In this document: one piece after another, positions 8,559-17,426 of the stretch
Numbering within the stretch: the stretch's first letter is position 1
How the letters are laid out: every line of letters begins with the position of its first letter
Assembly: GCA_023397905.1 (NCBI GenBank)
Contig: JAEWSZ010000008.1
Location: 1 to 63,234 of the forward strand
Source of the DNA: Bacillota bacterium
GTDB lineage: Bacteria; Bacillota; Clostridia; Acetivibrionales; DSM-1351
Direction: 5' to 3'
Length of the DNA: 63,234 bases
Position numbers and translations under genes: made by a program
Notes under the pieces: model-generated
The model's database searches: none
Told to the model about the DNA's origin: nothing
What the model saw: the letters and a program-made list of their open reading frames with translations, nothing else

Positions 8559-8585
8559 TTCTTTTACCTCTGAAACATCATATTA

Positions 8586-9032
8586 TTAAAGCTTAACTAA
8601 TTTCTCAAAGTTTAAAAGAGTTACTATTTCTCCGTCAACCTTTCCAATACCGAATATGTAATCCGACACCGAGCTATTTATCAGGCTCGAAGCGTTTTCA
8701 ATGGCGTCTCCGCCCAGTTGTATGGTCTGAAGCACCTGGTCCACTATAACCCCGATGGATATTTCCTCAAGCTTCAGGATAATGATACGGGTCTCTTCGG
8801 TTTCTTCCACCGGAGGAAGATTGAATTTGGACCTCAAGTCCATAACCGGTATTATATCTCCTCTTAAATTGATAACACCCTTTATGTATTCCGGAGTTTT
8901 CGGCACTCTTGTAATAGTTTTCATCCTGTCGATGGTAGTAATCCTCAGAGAATCTATTCCAAAACGCTCTTCTCCGAGGCTGAACACGATATACTGTTTT
9001 GTTTCAAATTCATGAATCTGCGAATCTTCCAT
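8586..9032 (-). CDS. cheW: Chemotaxis coupling protein CheW
   Basis: A 148-residue single CheW domain. It links CheA to receptors in the membrane array. Signature segments are QYIVFSLGEERFGIDSLRI, ITRVPKTPEYIKGVINLRGD and IPVMDLRSKFNL. The start chosen is ATG 9032, with GGAGGGG 8 bases upstream; the frame is open to 9074, but the extra 14 residues have no site and are not family-like. Confidence 0.96.
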   Translation of the reverse strand: MEDSQIHEFETKQYIVFSLGEERFGIDSLRITTIDRMKTITRVPKTPEYIKGVINLRGDIIPVMDLRSKFNLPPVEETEETRIIILKLEEISIGVIVDQVLQTIQLGGDAIENASSLINSSVSDYIFGIGKVDGEIVTLLNFEKLVKL

Positions 9033-9116
9033 ATTTTTATCCCCTCCATAAAACCCGTTTACGGTTTTTTCCAAGAGCGAAGAGTATTATGTCCGCTCTA
9101 TAGTGTGCTTCGCTTT

Positions 9117-11195
9117 TTATGTAATAGAGTTTACATCAATTATAAGTGCTACGTTTCCGTCTCCGAGTATTGTAGCTCCGGCCAGGTATTTGATGCCTGT
9201 GAGCATTCTGCCCAATGATTTTATTACTATTTCCTGCTGGCCGATTACGCTGTCAACTACCAGGCCTGTCAGTTTTTCACCTTTTCGCACGATTACTATC
9301 TTAAGCTGCTTCTGTGATTCGGTGCTGCTGTCCGGAACCTCCAGGGAATCCGCCAGCCTTGTGATGGGAACCACCATATTCCGGAGCAGGATGATCTCCT
9401 GGCCCTGTACGGTTTTCACGTCCTCTGCCGGCCAGTTGTATATCTGGTATATAGAGCCCAGCGGAATAGCATATTTTTCATTTCCCACATTTACGAGCAG
9501 GGCCTGGTATATTGCCAGTGTAAGCGGAAGCTTTATAAGGAACTTGCTTCCCTTACCGCTCTGGGTTTCAACCTCGACCCTTCCGCCAAGCTGCTCGATC
9601 TTCGTCTTGACAACATCCAGCCCCACGCCTCTTCCCGAAAGACCTGTTATTTTGTCGGCGGTGCTGAAGCTTGGCCTGAACAGCAGCTCAATAGCTTCCT
9701 GCTGCGACATGGCGGCTGCAGCCTCCTTTGTGACAATACCGTTTTCCACGGCTTTTCCTTTTATCTTTTCCAGATTCAGACCGGCTCCGTCGTCTGCAAC
9801 TTCAATGATAACGTTGTTTCCCGACTGATAGGCCGTGAGGTTTATTCTGCCCACTTCCGGTTTTCCCAGCTGCTTTCTTGTCTCAGTGGATTCAAGTCCG
9901 TGATCGCAGGAATTTCTCAGCAAATGGATAAGGGGATCGCCTATTTCATCTATAACGGTTCTGTCAAGCTCGGTTTCCTCACCGGACATCACAAGCTCTA
10001 TCTCCTTGCCCAGGTCCTTTGCAATATCTCTTATCATTCTCGGGAACCTGTTGAACACAGTCTCTACCGGAACCATTCTGACCTTCATTACGGCATCATT
10101 GAGATTTGTAGTGATCCTCTCGAGATATTCAAGGGTTTCATGGTATTCCTGGGGTTTCGATGTAATATCCGTCCCTTCAAGACGGGTCTTTGTGATTATA
10201 AGCTCGCCCACCAGGTTCATGAGCACATCAAGCCTGTCAATATCGACTCTGACTGTCCTCTGGGTTTTTCTGGGGGCGTTGTTTGCATTCTGCTTTGCAG
10301 CGTCGTGAACCTCCGCTTCCTTTACGGCGGCGCTCTCCGCTGCTGCGCTTTCCTTGGCTTCCGAATATGTACTCACTTCTGTTTCAACGGCCGCGCCGCC
10401 GTCTACAGTGAATTTGCCCATGGTTCTGATTATTACTTCATCCACCTCGGCAATGGAGTTCAGCTCCTTTGAGTACAGCTCCACCTCTTCCTTTGTCACC
10501 GCTATAACGGTGAATTCAAAATCGAATTTTTCATCCTCTATGTCCTGGACCACCGGCTGGGATTTGATTATCTCGCCGTATCTCTCCAGGGTCTGAAAGA
10601 GTATGAAGGCTCTCGCGGATTTGAGCAGACAGCCCTTATTTAAAACAATTGTTATTTTAAGAGCGTTCATTCCCGAATCGATAGCTTTATTTACAGCCCT
10701 CTGCTCAAATTCATCCAGCTCCATCTGAGCACTGGCATATTTTTCAACTTCACCAACGGCAGCCGCCTCTCCTGCAGCTTGTCCTTTTGCGGAACCGGAA
10801 TCCCCCGCTCCCTTGTTGGTCAATATTTCATTCAGGGCGGAAATGACGTCCTTGTACTCCCTGTCGCCTTCACCGCCGGTTGTGATAACACTGTTTACAT
10901 AGTTTTCAAGAGCATCCAGGCATTTGAACAGCACGTCCACAAGACCTGAGGTCACCTTTATTTCATCATTCCTGATGGCATGCAGAACATTTTCCATATC
11001 ATGGGTCAATTTTGTCATTTTGGTAAAACCCATGGTACCCGCCATTCCCTTTAAAGTATGGGCGACCCTGAATATTTCATTTAAAACATCCTTGTCCTCA
11101 GGATCTTTCTCAATCTGCAAAAGGCATTGATTCAAGCTCTGAACATGTTCGTTTGCCTCTTCGATAAATATTTGTAAATACTGACTCATATCCAT
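9117..11195 (-). CDS. cheA: Chemotaxis histidine kinase CheA
   Basis: A 692-residue protein started at ATG 11195 (GGGGGTGCG 6-12 bases upstream, 1 bp past the cheB stop). Domains in order: P1 HPt with phospho-His46 in FRVAHTLKGMAGT; a P2-like region at about 180-290 binding CheY/CheB; P3 dimerisation at about 320-385 (VDIDRLDVLMNLVGEL); P4 HATPase with N box LIHLLRNSCDHGLE, G1 VADDGAGLN and G2 GRGVGLDVV; and P5, CheW-like, from about 555. It phosphorylates CheY and CheB in response to receptors. All kinase boxes are present. Confidence 0.97.
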   Translation of the reverse strand: MDMSQYLQIFIEEANEHVQSLNQCLLQIEKDPEDKDVLNEIFRVAHTLKGMAGTMGFTKMTKLTHDMENVLHAIRNDEIKVTSGLVDVLFKCLDALENYVNSVITTGGEGDREYKDVISALNEILTNKGAGDSGSAKGQAAGEAAAVGEVEKYASAQMELDEFEQRAVNKAIDSGMNALKITIVLNKGCLLKSARAFILFQTLERYGEIIKSQPVVQDIEDEKFDFEFTVIAVTKEEVELYSKELNSIAEVDEVIIRTMGKFTVDGGAAVETEVSTYSEAKESAAAESAAVKEAEVHDAAKQNANNAPRKTQRTVRVDIDRLDVLMNLVGELIITKTRLEGTDITSKPQEYHETLEYLERITTNLNDAVMKVRMVPVETVFNRFPRMIRDIAKDLGKEIELVMSGEETELDRTVIDEIGDPLIHLLRNSCDHGLESTETRKQLGKPEVGRINLTAYQSGNNVIIEVADDGAGLNLEKIKGKAVENGIVTKEAAAAMSQQEAIELLFRPSFSTADKITGLSGRGVGLDVVKTKIEQLGGRVEVETQSGKGSKFLIKLPLTLAIYQALLVNVGNEKYAIPLGSIYQIYNWPAEDVKTVQGQEIILLRNMVVPITRLADSLEVPDSSTESQKQLKIVIVRKGEKLTGLVVDSVIGQQEIVIKSLGRMLTGIKYLAGATILGDGNVALIIDVNSIT

Positions 11196-11196
11196 A

Positions 11197-12264
11197 TTAA
11201 CGCACCCCCAAATATTGAATAATCTCTTCTGATATTTTATCAAGTGATACTACTTTGTCTACAGCTCCCGTCTGCAATGCCATTTTGGGCATTCCATATA
11301 CTACGCTTGATTCTTCATCCTGAGCAATAATATAACTTTTATTAACTTCTTTCAGCTTTTTTATTCCTACGCTGCCGTCAGCGCCCATACCGGTCATAAT
11401 GACGCCTATAATGTTTTTCAATCCTGTGGCCGACAGCGAATTCATCATCACGTCTACCGAAGGCCTGTGTCCCCCCACCGGAGGAGACTTGTCAAGACTT
11501 ATGAGTATATCGCCGTTTGAAGCGGCTTCTACCTTCATGTGCGAATCACCGGGTGCAACATATACATGTCCTGCCAGTATCTTTTCCCCTTGCCGGGCTT
11601 CTCTTACTACCAGATCGCTTTTGCTGTCAAGCCTTTCGGCCAGAGAAGTTGTAAAACCCGGCGGCATATGCTGTACTATCAAAACAGCGGCAGGTATATC
11701 TCCCGGCAAAAACGGAATCACGCTTTGCAGCGCTTTAGGTCCGCCGGTTGAAGTTCCTATGGCAATAATATATTTCAAAACCACGCTGTTGGCAATAGTC
11801 ATGTTATTATCCGCCTGCTTAAGTTTGCTTCTGGCCGTCTTAAACTTTATATTTTTCGCAATTGCGATCTTTTCGATAATCTCATTTTTTTTCTTTTCAT
11901 TCTTGATATCAAATAAATTTTTGGGTTTTGCAACAAAATCAACCGCGCCTTCATCCAATGCTTTTATAGTGAGCTCAGCCCCGTGATCAGTTCCGCTGCT
12001 GAGCATTATTACGGGTTTGGGAAACCTCTTCATAATAGCTTTCAAACAATCAATACCGTCCATTACAGGCATTTCAACATCAAGGGTAATTACATCAGGG
12101 TCCAGTTCAGCGATTTTAACCAATGCATCTTTTCCGTTTGTAGCGGTCCCTACCACCGTAAGCGAACTGTCGGAGTCGATCAAATCCGCCAGTACCTTTC
12201 TCATGAAGGCCGAATCGTCTACAACCAATACTTTAATTGCATTATTGTTTTTCAATAAGTTCAT
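11197..12264 (-). CDS. cheB: Chemotaxis response regulator protein-glutamate methylesterase CheB
   Basis: A 355-residue protein with an N-terminal receiver (residues 10-125; acidic Asp16/17, phospho-Asp62 in VITLDVEMPVMDG, Lys in FVAKPKNLF) and a C-terminal esterase (about 165-350) with catalytic Ser in AIGTSTGGPKALQ, His in IVQHMPPGFTTSLAERL and Asp in MTGMGADGSVGI. It removes receptor methyl groups after phosphorylation by CheA. The start overlaps the stop of the upstream PilZ gene (ATGA). Its partner cheR is not in the window. Confidence 0.97.
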   Translation of the reverse strand: MNLLKNNNAIKVLVVDDSAFMRKVLADLIDSDSSLTVVGTATNGKDALVKIAELDPDVITLDVEMPVMDGIDCLKAIMKRFPKPVIMLSSGTDHGAELTIKALDEGAVDFVAKPKNLFDIKNEKKKNEIIEKIAIAKNIKFKTARSKLKQADNNMTIANSVVLKYIIAIGTSTGGPKALQSVIPFLPGDIPAAVLIVQHMPPGFTTSLAERLDSKSDLVVREARQGEKILAGHVYVAPGDSHMKVEAASNGDILISLDKSPPVGGHRPSVDVMMNSLSATGLKNIIGVIMTGMGADGSVGIKKLKEVNKSYIIAQDEESSVVYGMPKMALQTGAVDKVVSLDKISEEIIQYLGVR

Positions 12265-12956
12265 TCATTACCTCTTAGCCCTTTATTTAAAAGTAGTCTC
12301 TGCTGATTAAATATAAATCCAATAATTTTTTCACGTTCTTTGTATCCGATATTTACAAAACTTATTGATGAAATATATTGCAGTTCACCGTTTATTATTT
12401 TTTTGCTGCATCTTATGATTTTACCGCCAAAATCTACTTTATTGTCTTCAAACTCAAGCCAGCCTTTTATTAAAGTATCCTGCTCAAGCGGAACATCCGT
12501 CTTTGCCGAAAGCCCCCCTCCACTTATATCTATTGTCTGGCCTTCAATCACAGCGGCCTCCGCTTCCTCTGCCTCCGGAGGCTCATTACGGAAAATGACC
12601 GGAGCGGAGCAGTCAAAGCGGTAAAACTGTCTGCGCTGTATTTTGGCTATGTCTTCCGTAACGCTGACATCCAGTAATGCAATATCGTCAACCACAAGCC
12701 TGTCGGTTACAAAGCCCTCCATTTTATAAATCTGATTTGATTTATAAAATAAATATGCTTCAATGTGTGAGTTGACTTTTACGGGATATATTTTCGCCTC
12801 ATATATCGGAGCTGATATCCTCACCGTTTTTTCGCCGATATATCCCTCTATCTGACTCACAAATCCAATATCTAGTTTTCCGTCAATCGGGTCGGTCACT
12901 GTCATTTCAATTTTCGTCCCGATTGGAAAATCTGTAAAACTTTTGTGATTACTCAA
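12261..12956 (-). CDS. YcgR-type PilZ-domain c-di-GMP receptor (flagellar brake)
   Basis: A 231-residue protein. An N-terminal YcgR-like beta domain (about 1-100) is followed by a PilZ domain (about 108-215). Both c-di-GMP motifs are present: RRQFYRFD (RxxxR) and DISGGGLS (D/NxSxxG). In the family, ligand-bound protein contacts the motor to slow swimming. The gene overlaps cheB by 4 bp and follows flhG. A similar gene in B. subtilis is ypfA/dgrA, located elsewhere; here it sits inside the che cluster, which ties c-di-GMP to motility. Confidence 0.88.
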   Translation of the reverse strand: MSNHKSFTDFPIGTKIEMTVTDPIDGKLDIGFVSQIEGYIGEKTVRISAPIYEAKIYPVKVNSHIEAYLFYKSNQIYKMEGFVTDRLVVDDIALLDVSVTEDIAKIQRRQFYRFDCSAPVIFRNEPPEAEEAEAAVIEGQTIDISGGGLSAKTDVPLEQDTLIKGWLEFEDNKVDFGGKIIRCSKKIINGELQYISSISFVNIGYKEREKIIGFIFNQQRLLLNKGLRGNE

Positions 12957-12991
12957 ACATTTACCTCATATAGTAATAGTATACTCTCTTA

Positions 12992-13918
12992 TTAGTTGGT
13001 AAACAACCCAACAAACCTATTTATAAAACCTTTAATGCCCGGCTGTGTTATACTGTTCTGAGTTATTTCCTTTTTCAGCAGCATATCCGCAACGTCATTA
13101 ATCAGTTTACTGGTGCCATTTTTAGGGTAACAAAGCAAATATGGCCTCTGGAGCTTTACGGATTTGGTAAATGACTGGTCAAAAGGCAAATACCCTAGGG
13201 ATTCCAGTTTCATACCCAAAAACCTGTCCGAAACCATGGCAAAATTATTATATACTGTTTTTGCTTCATTTTCATTATCAGCCCTGTTTATCAGAACATT
13301 TATCATGCAGTCCTTTTTGATATGCGATACGGTCTTTACCAGGGCATAGGCATCCGTTATGGAGGTGGGCTCAGGCGTCACCACCAGAAGCACCTCTTCC
13401 GCCGAAAGCACGAAATTCATAACCGTGTCTGACAGGCCGGCGCCGGTATCGATCAATATATAATCCGCAATGTGGTCAAGCAGTGACATATTTGCAATAA
13501 AGGCCTCCAGGGAATTTTTATCAAGATTTATCAATTCCTGTACGCCGGAACCGCCTGAAATAAACTTTATGTTATTGGGCCCTTCGCACAAAATGTCCAG
13601 AATGCCCTTCTCACTGTTTATGGAATCCAACAGGGTATACCTTGGTACTATGCCAAATACTACATCTATGTTTGAAAGCCCCAGGTCCGCGTCGATAATA
13701 ACGACCCTATAGCCTTTCTGGCTCAAAGCAATTGCCAGGTTTACGGTGACGCTGGTCTTTCCCACGCCTCCCTTTCCACTGGTGACGGCCACAACCTTGG
13801 CGCGCTTTCTGACTGTTATTTTCTCCGGTTGTGAAGTATTAATAGCAGCCTGAGATGCTCCGTTGTTTACATTTAAACTGCTAACTATTTTCCTCAACTT
13901 TTCAGCTTGATCTATCAT
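12992..13918 (-). CDS. flhG: FlhG (YlxH/FleN) MinD-like ATPase
   Basis: A 308-residue ParA/MinD ATPase controlling flagellar number and placement together with FlhF. A deviant Walker A is seen in VTSGKGGVGKTSVTVNLAIAL, with RVVIIDADLGLSN (switch I) and DYILIDTGAGLS (Walker B). The N-terminal DQAEKLRKIVSSLN holds the DQAxxLR motif that activates FlhF GTPase. Two adjacent ATGs (13921, 13918) follow GGAGG; the second has the better 6-nt spacing. A C-terminal amphipathic helix (IKGFINRFVGLF) probably binds membrane. The spacer to flhF is 151 bp with strong hairpins. Confidence 0.95.
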   Translation of the reverse strand: MIDQAEKLRKIVSSLNVNNGASQAAINTSQPEKITVRKRAKVVAVTSGKGGVGKTSVTVNLAIALSQKGYRVVIIDADLGLSNIDVVFGIVPRYTLLDSINSEKGILDILCEGPNNIKFISGGSGVQELINLDKNSLEAFIANMSLLDHIADYILIDTGAGLSDTVMNFVLSAEEVLLVVTPEPTSITDAYALVKTVSHIKKDCMINVLINRADNENEAKTVYNNFAMVSDRFLGMKLESLGYLPFDQSFTKSVKLQRPYLLCYPKNGTSKLINDVADMLLKKEITQNSITQPGIKGFINRFVGLFTN

Positions 13919-14069
13919 CATGAACCTCCGTGTTCCCAGTGTGCACACCTGAGCTGTTCAGGCTTTGATTTAATATATCTCTTTCGCCGAAGTGAATCCG
14001 GCTCCGCAGACCGCGTCTGCGCACCCCGCTCTCGCGCGGCGTTTGAACAACGTCCGGCGTTGTTCAAAG
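13919..14069 (-). repeat. flhF-flhG spacer with two perfect hairpins
   Basis: A GC-rich 151-bp spacer inside the operon. It holds an 11-bp perfect inverted repeat (14042-14052 with 14058-14068, 5-nt loop) immediately after the flhF stop and a 7-bp one (14005-14011 with 14015-14021, 3-nt loop). No U-tract follows either, so they look like RNA processing or stability hairpins rather than terminators. No convincing coding frame was seen. Confidence 0.55.
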
Positions 14070-15217
14070 TTATGATATAGTCCCCAGCAAGTTTTTTGAC
14101 AGCCTGTCTATATTTGCTATTTCAATGTCATCAGGGACGTTTTGCCCGTTTGTCATGTAGGACAGGCTCCTGTTCGCATAAAATTTGGTATTCAATATGC
14201 TGCCGTATACAGGTGTTTCATCAAGCTTGGTAAAAATAAGTCTGTAATTTTCAATAAAATCATAATTTTTAATTATCTCTTTGCAATTTTTAGAGCTCAC
14301 CGTAGTACTTAATACCAAAAAGATATTATCCGCCTCGCAGGCATTCACCAACTTTTTAAGTTCTTCAAACTTCTGCTTGTCCCTATGGCTGCAGCCGGCG
14401 GTGTCTATCAGAATAATATCCTTGTCGCTGTATCTCTGGATCTCATTGCTTATTTCAAATACCGAATATGCCACTGAAATTGGTATTCCCAATATCTCGG
14501 CATAGGTCTTCAACTGCTCCACCGCGGCGATCCTATAGGTATCGGCGGTAATAAAACCGACCTTCTTGTTATTTGACAGCATAAAGGTTGCGGCCAGTTT
14601 TGCCAGCGTCGTGGTCTTGCCCACTCCGGTAGGCCCTATAAAAAGTATAACCGTGGGCTTTCCGTCCTTGCGCAGGTTTATGGGCTCGGCCTTTCCCAGC
14701 ATGGAGGCTATGACCGAATGCATTACCATGGAGGCATCGCTTATGCATGTGGAATTGCTTTCACTTGTGACCCGCTCCATGATGCTTTTGGCAATCTCCT
14801 CGTCCACCTCGTTTTTCAGAAGATTATTATACAACAGCTGATATACCTGTGCCTGCTGTATGTCATCCTCTTTTTTGTCAGTAACCATGTTTTTATCTTC
14901 AGGTTTTACCGCATTTAAAACTTTTTCCAGAAGATTTTCAATATTACTTACTTTATTCTCTAACTCAGTAATTTTTTCCTCTTTTTGTGACAATATATTT
15001 TTTGCAGGAACAATATTATTTTGAGGTTGTTCTCTGGGTTTGGCATTGTCGTCGTCAATTGCCGCCATTATTTCTATCATCGGACTGGTAAAATACTTTT
15101 TTATGCCCTTTTGCCTTACTTTTTTGTGTTTAAGATAATCGCATTGTTCCCAAGATCCATTTTAACCTTTAATAATGCTTCTTGAGTATTCTTACCCATA
15201 TAACGCTTTATCTTCAT
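14070..15217 (-). pseudogene. flhF: flhF (signal-recognition-type GTPase), split by a -1 frameshift
   Basis: FlhF sets flagellar position and recruits the export apparatus. ATG 15217 with GGGGGAT upstream opens MKIKRYMGKNTQEALLKVKM and runs 33 codons to a TAA at 15116-15118. The -1 frame continues directly as VRQKGIKKYFTSPMIEIMAA and runs to the stop at 14070. The joined protein is 382 residues, normal for FlhF: B domain at 1-50, linker, then N/G domains with Walker A GPTGVGKTTTLAKLAA, ITADTYRIAAVEQL, LIDTAGCSHRD and FTKLDETPVYG. The switch point is A_AAA_AAG (15125-15119), the classic -1 slippery heptamer, in the correct phase and followed by TAA. ATG 15080, downstream, has no ribosome binding site. 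Alternatives: programmed frameshift, transcript slippage, true mutation, or one A missed in sequencing. Confidence 0.85.
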
Positions 15218-15358
15218 TTTATCCCCCCGTTTACCGGATATTCCTTTGCAACAAATGCAGCCTGCCAATGCCTTTAAAAAATCCATTTACTGATTTTGCC
15301 GCCTGTGCGAAATACGGCGGTGTGTGCGCCGCTCAATCACCCAAAATCCGGCTTCGCA
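15218..15358 (-). other. flhA-flhF spacer
   Basis: 141 bp between the flhA stop and the flhF start. It includes the flhF ribosome binding site and a GC-rich patch with a weak CCGCC/GGCGG stem (15299-15303 with 15316-15320). No further gene was seen. Confidence 0.4.
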
Positions 15359-17383
15359 CTAGACGCTTACCGTTCCTACAGACTGTATTTCCACTCCCGG
15401 ATCAATTTCATTATACGATAAAACCACAAGTCCGGGAATAACATTTTCAGTAAGTCTTTTAAAATATAATCTGACTACCGGCGAGGCCAGCACTATGGGC
15501 TGGCTTCCAAGCTGAACCAGTCTCTGGATATTTTTTGACAGGTTATTTATTATGGTATTTGAAACCATGGGATCCAGCGCCAGGTATGAACCGAATTCGG
15601 TCTTCTGCACCGCATCCATTATCATCTGTTCCACCTTGGGATCAATGGTAATGACGTTGGAGTTGCCATTAAAGAATTTCTGTGATATGGATCTTCCCAG
15701 AGCCTGTCTTACATACTCGGTAAGCATATCCACATCATGGGTTACAGGGGAATAATCCGCCAGCGTTTCCATAATGGTTACCATATCTCTTATGGACACA
15801 TTTTCTTTCAGAAGATTTGCAAGTACCTTTTGGATTTCGCCCACACTCATAAGCTTGGGAACCAGCTCGTCAACAATAGCAGGGTAAGTCTGCTTTATAT
15901 TGTCCACAAGAGTCTGAACCTCCTGCCTTCCCAACAATTCGTAGGAGTGTTTCTTGATTACCTCCGTCAGATGGGTGGCTATGATGGACGGTGGATCCAC
16001 AACAGTGTATCCCAGCATTTCCGCCCTGTCTCTCTGGCCTTCCTGTATCCATATGGCAGGCAGTCCAAAGGCAGGCTCGGTGGTCTTTATTCCTTCCAGT
16101 TCTTCTTCGACTCCGCCTGAATTCATGGCCAGGAAGTAATCGAACAGCAGCTCGCCCTTTGCCACCTCGGAGCCTTTTATTTTAACGATATATTCGCTGG
16201 AGCCGATCTGAATATTATCTCTGAGCCGTATTACAGGAACCACCATACCCAGTTCAAGAGCCAGCTGCCTTCTGATCAGAACCACTCTGTCCAGAAGGTC
16301 TCCGCCCTGATTTGCATCTGCCAGCGGAATAATGCCGTATCCGAATTCCAGTTCAATTGGGTCCACCTGCAATAAGCCCACCACATTCTCGGGCTTCCTG
16401 ATCTCTTCAACTTCGCTTTCCTGTATCTGAACCTCTTCGTCAATTACCGCTTCCTTCTGCAGCTGCCTGATCTTATATGCCACAAACACCAGTATCAGCG
16501 CCAGAATAACAAATGGAGCCGGCGACAGGAACGGCGCCAGCCCAAGGCTTAATACGGCTGCAATATAGAGCACCTTCGGATTGTAAAAAAGCTGCTTGAT
16601 GACATCTTTGTTCAGATCGGATTCCGCACCGGCTCTCGTTACAATAAAGCTGGTGGCCACCGACAGCATCAGAGCCGGCACCTGGCTGACCAGACCGTCA
16701 CCGATCGTCAGTATGGTATAGTTCTGAAGGGCCTGGCTGATATCTTCGCCTCTCATTACGATTCCGATTATCAAACCGCCTGCGATATTTATAATAGTTA
16801 TGATTATACCTGCTATGGCGTCATTTTTTACAAATTTGCTGGCACCGTCCATGGAACCGTAGAAGTCCGCTTCTCTCTGTATCTTTCTCCGTCTTTCCTT
16901 TGCTTCGGTTTCACTGATCAGGCCTGTATTCAGATCGGCGTCAATGGCCATCTGTTTACCGGGCATGGCGTCCAATGTAAATCTGGCGGCCACTTCCGCA
17001 ACTCTTTCGGAACCTTTTGTTATTACAAGAAAATTAACTATCATGATGATAAAGAATATTACAAAACCTACTACAAGGTTATTCCTGCCCACGAAGTAAC
17101 CAAAGCCCCGTATTACCTGGCCGGCCTCGCCCTCTGACAGAATGAGCTTGGTTGCAGTAACATTCAGTGACAGTCTGTATATTGTTGTGACAACTATCAA
17201 AGTCGGAAAAATAGACAGGTCAAGGGCTGATTTGAGATAAATCGTGTTCAGCATGATAACTGCCGCAAGTATGATGTTAATTGCCAGCAGAAAGTCCAGC
17301 AGAGCCGAAGGAAGCGGCAAAATAAGGTTCATTATTGCTATAATAATTATAATTGGTATGAAAAAATTATTTAACTTTGCCAT
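15359..17383 (-). CDS. flhA: Flagellar export gate protein FlhA
   Basis: A 674-residue member of the FHIPEP family, the proton-using export gate with a nonameric cytoplasmic ring. Eight membrane helices lie in residues about 1-310, with the conserved loop TTIYRLSLNVTATKLILSEG and the cytoplasmic FHIPEP loop AMPGKQMAIDADLNTGLISE (about 145-165). The cytoplasmic domain (about 330-674) binds chaperones, FliH-FliI and FliJ. ATG 17383 has an AGGTGG site. The C terminus looks complete. It lies downstream of flhB. Confidence 0.97.
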   Translation of the reverse strand: MAKLNNFFIPIIIIIAIMNLILPLPSALLDFLLAINIILAAVIMLNTIYLKSALDLSIFPTLIVVTTIYRLSLNVTATKLILSEGEAGQVIRGFGYFVGRNNLVVGFVIFFIIMIVNFLVITKGSERVAEVAARFTLDAMPGKQMAIDADLNTGLISETEAKERRRKIQREADFYGSMDGASKFVKNDAIAGIIITIINIAGGLIIGIVMRGEDISQALQNYTILTIGDGLVSQVPALMLSVATSFIVTRAGAESDLNKDVIKQLFYNPKVLYIAAVLSLGLAPFLSPAPFVILALILVFVAYKIRQLQKEAVIDEEVQIQESEVEEIRKPENVVGLLQVDPIELEFGYGIIPLADANQGGDLLDRVVLIRRQLALELGMVVPVIRLRDNIQIGSSEYIVKIKGSEVAKGELLFDYFLAMNSGGVEEELEGIKTTEPAFGLPAIWIQEGQRDRAEMLGYTVVDPPSIIATHLTEVIKKHSYELLGRQEVQTLVDNIKQTYPAIVDELVPKLMSVGEIQKVLANLLKENVSIRDMVTIMETLADYSPVTHDVDMLTEYVRQALGRSISQKFFNGNSNVITIDPKVEQMIMDAVQKTEFGSYLALDPMVSNTIINNLSKNIQRLVQLGSQPIVLASPVVRLYFKRLTENVIPGLVVLSYNEIDPGVEIQSVGTVSV

Positions 17384-17426
17384 ACTCCATCCACCTTTTT
17401 ACAAAATTTTTGATTTATTTTGCCAT

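Noticed and set aside
9103..9828. A 241-codon plus-strand frame over cheA
   Set aside because: Antisense shadow of the conserved P4/P5 region of CheA; Ser/Phe/Thr-rich composition is typical of a shadow frame.
15080..15082. ATG 15080 as the real start of flhF
   Set aside because: There is no ribosome site before it, and a full FlhF N terminus lies upstream in the other frame with a good start.
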